From the NCBI GenBank assembly GCA_029962745.1, contig CM057158.1, forward strand, positions 3,073,558 through 3,137,557: a stretch of 64,000 bases of DNA, read 5' to 3'. Positions 45,201 to 56,900 of this stretch are shown piece after piece. The notes below the pieces were generated by a model. It did not search any database. It was not told the origin of the DNA and saw nothing but the letters and a program-made list of their open reading frames with translations. Origin of the DNA: Echinometra lucunter (lineage: Eukaryota; Echinodermata; Echinoidea; Camarodonta; Echinometridae). How positions within the stretch are numbered: position 1 is the stretch's first letter; each line of letters starts with the position of its first letter. The position numbers and the translations under genes were made by a program.

Positions 45201-48200
45201 CTTGCTGAAATCACCCTTGATAAGATCAAACGGAAGCTGCAAGGCAGGCATGGTTTCAAGAGGTTCCTCAGGGATGGTTATGGCACAGTGTTGGAAGACA
45301 AGAACAGGAAGTACTACAAACCTACTGAAGTAAAGGTATGTAATGTGGCAACATGATAACAGCTGTAGTTTGGAATGTGTGTGTGTGGGGGGGGGGGCAT
45401 GTCACCTGTGTCAAGAGGAAAAATCGACTTTAACCAGTGTAACCCTCAGGTCTCTACTCCAGTAAAAACGATTGAGTTGTGTTGTATCACACTGCACTCA
45501 GATTATCGGCAAGGTGTGTTGAGTTCTTTTAAAACATGCAAAGATGGGGACCCTTCTAGACATGGGTTCTCCATTTAACCTGTTGAACACTAATCCAGAA
45601 ATAACTCGTGCTAGGGTCTACAGAAAACGCATGTTAGACTGTAATTTAAATCGTGCTCAACAGGTTAATGTCCTATCCAAGAGACAGAGTGTTTTGCACT
45701 GTAACCTAGCCATACATCTCTAGAAGAGGGGAGGGACATGTCATAACATAACAGAATCTTCAGTCACCTGCCCCATCTTTTATTTCTGTCTTTCATTCAC
45801 TGCTCAGTGAACTTGTTGGACACTGACACACAGTTCTTATTATCATTAATATGATACATGAATTTCTCTCTCTTTCACTCCAGTTGTATGACCAGATAGA
45901 GTCTGAATGGCCCTTGTTCTTCATCTTCATGATGTTGGATGGGTTAGCTAAGGACAAGACAGACCAGGTTGAGGAATATCATGACCTTCTCCAACCCCTC
46001 CTCAAGCAAACAAAATATGGTATGTGAAGCTGCCATGTTTATCAAATATAAAATTGACTATTGATTCAGATGGTAAGGTATCACCATTAGATTTGTTTTA
46101 TTCTGTGCCTTATTTCTTTGTATTGTGTGAGGCCATACATTAAAAAACTGTGCTAAACCTGCAATTTCTCCCGAAATGTACATGTTGTCAGATTAGGTTT
46201 AGAAGATGTGCAGGATTTTTATGCCTCCACCCTGAAGGGTGCCGGAGGCATTATGTTTTCGAGTTGTTGGATCTTACTAAACAAAATGTCATGTTATGAA
46301 TTATTTGGTTTCACCTGATGTGCATAATAGCATTTCTATGAATGGCATTCATTGTGCTTTCTTTACTTGTTGCTATGCCTGGCAAGCTGTGGGGTCATCA
46401 AGATCTATTTTTTTCAAGAAGTATGCATGAATGGGTCTATTGACCAGTTCACAGTGTATGCAAATCAACCAATTTTCTCTGTCACATGTCTTGTGATGAA
46501 GTATTTCCTACATGTACATGGGCTATTGCTATTGTGCATCAAAAGGCAGAATGAAAAATGCAGAATGCTTATACACATTCATGTTGAAGTCTATGCCATG
46601 TCTGACAAACTGCCAGATCATTAAGAACAGCTGTTGTGGATGAATATTTTGTTATATTTGAAAGCAGCCATCTTGCTACAGAAGTCATGAATGATTCATT
46701 ATGTATGCACAAGATGAACAGAAGCTGGAAAGAGGTCATCAGTACATTATATGTATGAATCAATACAGTTTAGGGTGAGTAAAATAGTGGACTAATTCAC
46801 CAGAATGCCTTTCATCCATTCCTAGATTGGTCAAATTCAGTTTTTTTTTTTTTTCTTTTGGATTTACTTGTATTTGTGTTGTTTCCCTCTTGTGAAAGGA
46901 CTGATCGTTCCCAAGTATTACTATGTACCCAAAGGATCCATAGAAGGAGAGAGAATGCATCCTGGCAGCCAACATAGGATAGCAAGTACAGAGGGAGAAG
47001 GGAATAACGTCTTCCTATGGGGACAATCTATGTACATCGTTTCTTGTCTCTTAAGTAAGTAAAGAGGAAGGAAGGACAACTGAAGGGAGAGAGGGAGAGG
47101 AGAGAAGAGAAAGAGAAAGAGAGAGAGAGATAGAGAGAGAGACAAAGAGCAGTCAACATAGGGTAGCCAGTACAGAGGGAGAAAGGAACAATGGGGACAA
47201 CATAGTGTCTTACCTCTTTAACCCATTGATTACTTAGCCCGAGATAGTACGTCTTGACTTAACTTGATTTCAGTAAGATGAAAGATGGAAGGAGAGAGAG
47301 AGAGAGAGGAGAGAAAAAGCGACAACAGTCATGTTAGAAAGCTAGTTCAGAGGAAGAAGGGAACAATGTCTTCCTGTGGGGACAGTCCAGGTACATGACA
47401 TCTTGCCTAAGTGATAGAAGAGAGTAAGAGAGGGGGTTGGGGGGTAGATGGCAAAAGAGAAAGAATAGATGATGAAAGGTGTCAGGGGACACTGTTTTCT
47501 TACGGTAATGTCTTGCCTACTGATTAATTGAATAAAGATGGAAGAGACTTCAAGAAAGGGAGGAGTAGAAGTAAGGAGAAGAGAAAGAGAAAGGGACACT
47601 GCTAACAGTATGTAATGCTACTTGTCATGAATAGGTGAGGAAGGATATAAAGTGGACTAAGTTACCGCCTTAGTATGGGTTGAAACTTGGACTTATATTA
47701 GCATGTTATTTTTATACAATCCCTACTCTTTATATTTTTCCGTCCAGAGGATGGTTTGATCAAGATGAGTGAATTAGACCCAGAGGGACGCTATCTCGGT
47801 TCAGCTCTCTGCAAACGATACAGACACAACACCAGGCATTCAGCTTTTGAGGTATGTGCAAAAGAAATTCCATTTTGACCAATAGTTTTGACTTCATTTT
47901 GACTTAGCTTGACCTTAGACTACTACATTTTTACAAAATTGAGGGAAGTCAATTTCTTTCTTTGCCAGAATGTACGATTGTGTGTAGGATAATGAAGATT
48001 TCTTGTTATGTTGTGTATGTTTCTCTACAGACAACCACAAAGGATATGACTGTTCAGATGGTTTTCATAGCGGAGAGTACTCGTCTTCAGACAACACTAG
48101 CAACGTATGGTATTCAGTCTCAAACTCCAACACAGATTGAACCCATTGAGATCTGGCCACCATCAGAGCTCATTAAGGTCAGGGAAGAAATCATTTACTA

Positions 48201-51200
48201 GGCATGGTATTCAATGAAAAATTATGTCATTTTAGTAGATAAATCATAAGTTATCACTCTCTGTTAGCAATGTATGGTATTCAGTTTCGGATTCCAACAA
48301 GATTGCAGCTATTGATATAAGGCCACCTTTAAGGTCATGGAGGAAAAATTCGATTAATGACATTATGAATGCTCAATAGGATGCCGTTGTAATAGTCAAA
48401 TCTATGAATACATTGAAAAGGAATTTTTAAAACATATATATATTCAAATAATAATGATTATCATTTGATGGAATAGGTTGACAGAAAAAGGGAAAAATTG
48501 TATCATGTTCATCTGCTGAGGCAGTTTTACTGTAGCCTGAAGGAAATGACGTTTCCTGAAGTGGTATTGTAGGAAAGTTTCTGGATGAAACAAGTACTCT
48601 GGTAGCAAGTTTCTCCAGATAGAAATATTCTCTGGACTGGACCATGTTCCTTTTATTTATTTAAAATGGATTTTTTTTTCTCTGTTTTTACTTCCCCTCA
48701 CTGCATTGAAAAAGTATTTCACATTTGCATCTTTCTCCCTTCTTGGAAAGAATATTTTAAACAAATAGTAAATGTTATAGATAAGTGTTTTTGCTATCAT
48801 CTTAAACTTCCCTTTACCATGTTGTTTGAAAGACAAGGTTTCCTTTGTTTTATGGCCTCCTTTTGTGCAATAGATGAAATTTTGCAAGTACATTAATTGT
48901 TTACAATACTAGATCATTTATGTACTTTGGCGGTATGGATACTTCTGTGCAGGCCCTTGCGTTCCTTGGTCAGAACAAGAAACTAGGACTGACTGGTAGA
49001 CCAAACAGACCAATCGGAATCATTGGCACTTCAAAGATTTACCGTCTCCTAGGCCGAACGGTTATCTGCTATCCACTCCAGTTTGATCTCAAGGACTTCT
49101 ACATGTATCAGGATATTAACTATCTTGTAGATGATATCAAGGTAAGGCGAAGGATATCTTCAGGTGCTTTTAACATGTGGTATTAGGTTCAGATATTAAC
49201 TATCTTGTAGATGATATCAAGGTAAGGCCAAGGATATCTTCAGGTGCTGTTAACATGTGATATTAGGTTCAGATATTAAATATCTACCAAGAAAAAGCTC
49301 ATCACTACCCAATATGTAACCTTGATCATCAACATTGTATTACCTCTGAGGGGTTCATGAAAGACACTCATAAGGAAAGTGATAAAAATGAAGAAAAAAT
49401 TTAATAACTTTTAGTTCCTTGAGGTGTTCCCTGTAGGTTTTCATGGTGAGTGAGTTTTTCACACTGAAGGCTGTTGGTTTCTTGTTGTAGCATAATGAAT
49501 GGTATTTTCTTTTTACAGAGTTTGGTGGCATTTGTGAGAAAGAGTTGGAACTATGTGGGAAGACCTACTCTCTGTCTTATCATCAGAGAAGAGCATTTCA
49601 TGTAAGTAAACAACCATTTTCAATAGAACTTATCAAATAAATAATGTGCTCTGACAAGTATATATACTTCATCGCATATATTTTCATTGTCTATATCTTA
49701 ATCGTAATTTTCACAGTAGTACTCTAAATCTGCAATGCTAGCTGAACACAAGGAATCAGTTCTATTGTGCCAATCATTGAGCTCATGGGTAACACTAATT
49801 TTGACCAAGAATCTGAAAGCTCCTATCATTGTGTTCTGTCCTTTCCAGGGGTGCAGAGGGAAACGCCATGTTGGAGATGCTTGCCTTATTCAAACGAGGA
49901 TCCTGTAACGGTATTCGTGTCAAGTTAGACCGACTCCAGACCCTGATAGCATCCTCGTCAGTGGAACACCTTGACTTCCAGATGCCAGAAGGGAGGTAGG
50001 AACAATGGAATGGGTGGAAAGTCCGATGGAAGGGTTTTAGTTCTGAAATGCTATAGAAGACTCCAATCTAACTTTCTTTGTAAACATAGGGGTCCTCGGA
50101 AAATGTTAGGGGAGGGACTCTATACACAAGGTACCTTGTTGCATTATAATATTCTAAGAGTACGCATATACCAGACAGTTGTTGAATTGGGTTTTACAGA
50201 CGTGTATCAATCAAATATGATTATATATGTCTGGGACTGACCTTTAACATCACCATCCGAAAGACATGGCAAATGTTGATTCATATCTTGCCAAAGGACA
50301 TTAGTGCCGCGGCGGGGATTCGAACCCCGGACCTTGTGGTTCAAAGTCTGGAGACTTATCCACTGAGCCACAACACCTCTTTAGTGTCAAAGTAAAGTGT
50401 AGACCAGATAGCAAGAAGGAAATTGCAGTGAAGCTTACAATAAATTTAGGCCCTGGAAAATATGCATCATACCAAAATAATATGTTCAAAGGTTAAACTA
50501 CGTAGGTTCTGAAAGTGTAAGAGCCATCAAACCAACTCAGTACTGAATGCTAATCAAGATATTTTTGCTCATCATTGTTTGTGGAATGTATTGTTGGGTG
50601 AGTTGTTGGTTTATTGTTGGCCCTTTTGGTTTTGCTTTGGGACCTTCAAGCAATGTAAAGTCTGTTTACTTTTGATCCCAGTGCTGCCAATCTGCTGTTC
50701 AAGGCTCTAGAGGAACTCAACGTAGACCATCTACCCTTCAAGGCTCTCAAGAAAGCAGCTTCTTACAGTTCTGTCATCCAGAAGGAAGAGGCCCCACTCA
50801 ACATCAAGGTGGGTGTACTGTTGGGTTAACTTAAGAATTGCATTTGTGAGATTGCTGCATGTAACATGTAAATTGGTTGTTGATATCCAAACAAATTTAC
50901 CTACAAGCCTTTGTATGATAGCTTTGAGTTGCAAGAGTATTAATGTAATGCTTTTTACATCAATTATAGTAGCATCATAGTGCCTGTTAGTGTGACCCTC
51001 TGGACAGAAAAATGGCCCAATTCCCAATGTGTAGCTGATTGGTTATTTTCTTCAACTAAAGGGCCCACAACATCCCAATAGCATCATCTCACTGTAAATA
51101 CTTGTATGCTAGTATTAGAATAATACAGTTCAAAGTTTTCTTGTCTTATCTTGCTATTTTGAGGTTCTTTCTGCCATCTAATCATCAGTGGTCGTAATAC

Positions 51201-52853
51201 AGTTGTGCTTTTTTTAATTTTAATTTTTTTTATTATTTTGTTGTTGTTGTTGTTCAGGAGTTGGAGATGAGATCTACATGGGAGGTAATGCAAGAACTAC
51301 ACAACAGATCAGCATTAGAGAGTCAAGCTGAGATTCTAAGGTTACTCCTAGACAGGGAAGGCCCTAACTTTGTCTTTGATGGAGGTAAGAGATAAAGGGG
51401 ATGGAAAGAGAGCTAGAGATAGTGGGAGAGATGGAAAAAGGAAAGAATTGGAAGATAGAAGGGGGAAGGGAGTGAGAGAAGGAAGAGGTGATGTGTTTTT
51501 GTAAGCTTTAGAGATAGATGAGTTTTAGACATATATAGCAGACCAGTGCTGGAGAGTCACTCTGTTTCTTAATGAAGGAGAGTTGTGAAGGAGGGTTAAA
51601 TGACAAGAGAGGGAGAGAAATAGAGAGAGAGTGTGTTATAAAAAGAGTGAGAGAGAAAAAGAGATAAAGAGGGGGAGAGAGAGAGAGAAAATGGAGATAT
51701 AAGAAATGTGGTTGACAGCCTCTTCCCCCTTCTCCCCCCCCCCCCCCCTCTCTCTCTCCTCCCACCTTCCTTCTCCCTCTCTCTCTCTCTTTTTCTCTTA
51801 TTGTCTCGCCTGCGTAGCGGAGCGAGACATAGGTATCACTATTTCCGGTGTCGGCGTCGTCGGCGTCGGCGTCGGCGTCGGCGTCGTCGTCAACAATTGT
51901 GTTGTGGGATCACCAAATTCATACCAGAGGTCCATCTCTTGAAGGCGCAGGTCAAGTTCGAATATGAGTCGAATTTGAATAAGGTCAAAGGTCAAAGGTC
52001 AATGAACTTTCCATGACTGGCACTGTGCTATATTGTACACACAATAACTTTTTATACCTTCGAGGTAGGATTGCCAAATTCATACAAGAGGTCCATCTCT
52101 TGAAGGTGCAGGTCAAGTTCGAATGTGAGTTGAATTTGATTAAGGTCAAAGGTCAAAGGTCAATGAACTTTCCATGACTGGCACTGTGCTGTGTTGTACA
52201 CACAATAACTTTCTATAGCTTCGAGGTGGGATCACCAAATTTATACCAGAGGTACATCTCTTGAAGGCACAGGTCAAGTTTGAGTATGAGTTGAATTTGA
52301 ATAAGGTCAGAGGTCAAAGGTCAATGAACTTTCCATGACTGGCACTGTGCTATGTTGTACACACAATAACTTTCTATACCTTCGAGGTAGGATTGCCAAA
52401 TTCATATGAGAGGTCCATCTCTTGAAGGTGCAGGTCAAGTTCGAATGTGAGTTGAATTTGATTAAGGTCAAAGGTCAAAGGTCAATGAACTTTTCATAAC
52501 TGGCACTGTGCTATGTTGTACACCTAATAACTTTCTATAGCTTTGACGTGGAATCACCAAATTCATACCAGAGGTCCATCTCTTGAAGGTGCAGGTCAAG
52601 TTTGAATGTGAATTGAATTTGATTAAGGTTAAAGGTCAATGAACTTTCCATGACTGGCACTGTGCTATGATTTACACCACTTTGTTCCTGTAATGACATG
52701 AACTTTATAATTTGATACTTTTTAACACTAACATTTTACTTCAGTTCAACAGAGTTCATTCTACAGTTTACTGTATAATAGCAGTGAACTCACTACTCTC
52801 TATACCTGAACCAGATTTTGTATTTTACTTGTTACTGTTTTTCATATATTTGT

Positions 52854-52905
<52 letters not shown>

Positions 52906-53940
52906 TTTATCCATAACCAAGCCTATGTAATGATAATTTGTGAACTCCCTTTCACTTATTATTACAATACATAACACCTTAATAATTAATTTAATTTTAC
53001 AATTTTACTCACATTATTATCAGTTACATTCTTTTTCACTAACATTCATTTCCTTACTTGCATGGAAATAATTATAGCTTCATAGTATTAACAGCATTCT
53101 TAGTGTTATCTGATTTCCTAGGGATGAAGTAGGCCTATACCATTATTGCATATGTAAACTGTCAGAACCACAATTCACCCCCTAAACTGCTGACAGCCTC
53201 AGAAGTCATATAGCATAGTTTTGACATGCAATCTCTTCATGACTGCAATATGCAGGCGAGACAACGCTTGGCGTTTGCCTTGTTTTTATATGTACCTCTC
53301 CCTATTCTTCTCTTTCTTCATTGCAGCAAGTGTTGATTAAAGATCGTTTGTTCTGCTCCAGAAGGCCCACATAATGAAGGATTAGTCTGCTTTGAGATAC
53401 TAGTATCATTAGTAAAAATGTTAGGACATTCCTCCCACTCCCCCTTGCCCTCTCTCTCTCTTTCTCTCTCTTCATTCATATTTAACTCTCTATTTTTGTT
53501 TCTTCAATGCAGCTAGTGTTGATGAGAGGATGTCCATCTTGTACCAGAAGGCTCGTATCATGAAAGACTGGTCCACTGTCAGATACTGTGCTAGTATCAT
53601 GAGGAAGGTGGTAGACAGTCTAGCCCCATCTGTCACCTCCATGCTTGCTAATGGAAAATTTGTGAGTACCATCAAAATAACAGTCTTTTAGCCAAATCCC
53701 ATTTGAGAATTAGACTTTTCAACAGAATGTTTGGACTACAATGTACCTTTTTATTCCAGCAACAGAAACAATTCATTCTGTATATTGTGAAGTTTGCATC
53801 TATGGAAGATATGTATGCCCAATTTAACAGTAAAAACAAAGCATTTTTACTCAATATTTATTCCTGTTAAAGTTTTCAATACTGGTATAGCAATTTCCAA
53901 AAGAAAGATTCCTTAGAATAGGTTTAAATCACCAATTTCA

Positions 53941-53994
<54 letters not shown>

Positions 53995-56900
53995 TGTTAA
54001 TGACATTTACATTTGTACACACATGAAACAAATAAAACAAGCTTGATTTGAACATCCTGTATCCTGTATCCTGTATATTAATGAAATGTAATACATTCAA
54101 GAGGAAGAAAAGAAGTAAATGACAAATTTCCATTGTGGTCTGTTCATCATCTGTATGTATTTTGGAGATAGCTCACTGTTGGTGTGTTTGGCCATGAAGA
54201 GGAGCTCATCAGTCGTCCCATCAACCCCAGTGAGATTAAATCCATCATCTATGATCGATGTCAGCGCTATGATGTCAGAGAGGCCGTCATGCAGCAAGAA
54301 ATGATCATTGCTCTAGGAAAACTCATCTCAACCAGAAAGAATCTCTTCCAAAGTGTGCTCAAGATTAGAGTTGGGTGAGAAGCTTTTCTTATTATCTTGA
54401 CATGTGTAATCACCCATTGTCTTTATTTGTTGTAACTATATTTATGTTTCTTCTTGGTCTTGTCCTTTTTTTCTTTTCTTTTTTTTGAATTTTTTCTTCC
54501 TGTTCATGTTCTTTTTCATTTTCATCTTTTTATAATTTTTTATTTTTGTCTTCCATGTAGTTTTTTTTATACCTCTGCCTACCGTAGGTGGTTGCCGGAG
54601 GCATTATGTTTTCGAGTCGTCCGTCCGTCCGTCCCGTTTTCGTTCTCGTGATAACTTAAGAACCATTTGACAGATCAACTTCAAACTTGGCTCGTGTATG
54701 CATATGGGAGGGACAATGATCTGATTAGATTTTGGGGTCACAAGGTCAAAGGTCAAAGGTCGTAGAGGTAATAATACACATAAAAATGGCTCGTTCTCGC
54801 GATAACTTAAGAACCATTTGACAGATTGGCTTCAAACTTGGCTCATGTATGCACATGGAAGGGACAATGATCTGATTAGATTTTGGGGTCACAAGGTCAA
54901 AGGTCATAGAGGTCATTATGTACATAGAAATGGTTCATTTTCACCATAACTCAACAACCATTTGACTGATCAACCTCAAACTTGGCACAGGTATGCATAT
55001 GGGAGGGACAATGATCTGATTAGATTTTGGGGTCTCAAGGTCAAAGGTCAAAGGTCATAGAGGTCATTATGTACATAGAAATGGTTCGTTCTAGTGATAA
55101 CTCAGTAACCATTTGACAGTTCAACAAACTTGATTCATGTATGCATATGGAAAGGGCAATGCTCTCATTAGATTTGGGGGTCACAAGGTCAATGGTTATT
55201 TCTGATTTGGTAATGGCTGAGGCATAAAGTTCGACCACGCGTGGTCGAAGATTCATCTAGTTTTTTTTATACTTCTGCTTCTATTTTGCCAGCTGTATTC
55301 TTGTTGTTGCTGTTGATGTTTTTATCATTGTTTTCATTTCTTTCATCTTGTCAGATTTATATGATTTCTGTTTTACATTGTTACTGTTTCTGCAGTGGGA
55401 GCACAGTTTCAGCACTTATTCACAGTTGTATTAAGATGGTTTTTTTTTCTCTTATTTGTTATTTCAGATGGTTGTTACATGCGATGAAATCTGAACTAGA
55501 GATCACATGGAAAGAAACAGGAGTAAGTCAGACACTTCATTTGTTATCTATTTTTTGGTCAGTGTATTACATGACGTGGTGAGCTATTTCTTGATAATTT
55601 GAAACTCTTTCTTTGTTTGCATAACCAGAAACGTTACAGTGATTTGATTTCTTTAACAAAGTTATGTATTCAGAATGATTTCTTAACAGTTTCTTTTCTT
55701 TAACAAATCAATCATTGACCATTGCTCATTTAAGCTGAAGTAATATTTCATCCTTATTATAACTGTTTTCACAGCCAATTCACAGCCTGTGCCCATCCCG
55801 ACTCAAGAATCTGTTATGTCATGTCTTAGAGGTCAAGATGACGACCCTTACTGACCGATCCTGGCTCCAGAGACGTCAGTTCAGTGGTGCTCTCAACAGG
55901 ACACCTGTACGCTTCTATGATAAAGGTAAGCGCAGTCTTTGTAGATGATTCATACTATTACAGAGAGGATTTGAGAAAAAGGCTTGAGGTTTGATCATGT
56001 TCCAGTGCTACCGATGTCTTTGTTATCTGTCTCTCGATTTCTCTTTGGAGAACTGAGGCTCAGTTTCATATAATGTTTTCTTTGAGTTTTAAACTTGTAA
56101 TAGTTAGCAATATTTATTCAACTGTGTGATGTTTGCCTGATGTTGGGTGTAGTAGCAAGTGCCCTGAAAATGTTGCTTTAGGACAATTTTGGTGATGGTT
56201 TGAAATGAAAGTTATGTTAAAAGATTGACAATGTTAGTTACTCGCCTTTGGGTGCATTGAAGTAACATATTTGCAACTTCCTTCAAGAATGCTTTCTTCT
56301 ATTCATAATACAATGAAACGATTATTTGTTTTACTTGATTGCTTTCAGTGTGGAACATCTTGGGTCGAACCCCATCAGGTCTAAGCATTGCTAACTACTA
56401 CCTGCCTCAGCAACCCACGCTGTCTGATATGACACAGACTGATCTGAACTTTGCCCTCCGGATAGAAGAAATGTTTGGACGTATCTCTCATCCAGAGTAT
56501 CGACAGCTCATGGTGGAGGTACGGTCACATTCAATTTTCTTTCAAGGGAAGGAGATGTTATGGTTTTGTTGATTGAGTTGTTATGTTAAACTGCTACTTC
56601 AACCAACTCTGTCTGCAATGACCCAGACTGACCTGAACTTTGCCAGCTTATGGTAGGGGCAGGCATTCAGTAATTTTGTTCCAAGGGGAGGGGGGGAGAT
56701 GGAGGGGAGGAGGGATGGGGGATGTTGCTATTATTGTATGACAGGGTATATGGCCGTCTGACATGACAAGGAATGACCTGAACTCCTCATAGAGGAGATA
56801 CCTGGATGCATGTTACATCCCGAGTACTGGCAGCTCATGATAGAAGTAGGCTGACATTCATTTTGTTTCATTGGGTATGAGGTAATATTATTATCATTTT

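Noticed and set aside
51508..51995. Several frames over CT-rich and GTCGGC repeats
   Set aside because: Low-complexity sequence next to and inside the TIR element; reading frames are incidental.
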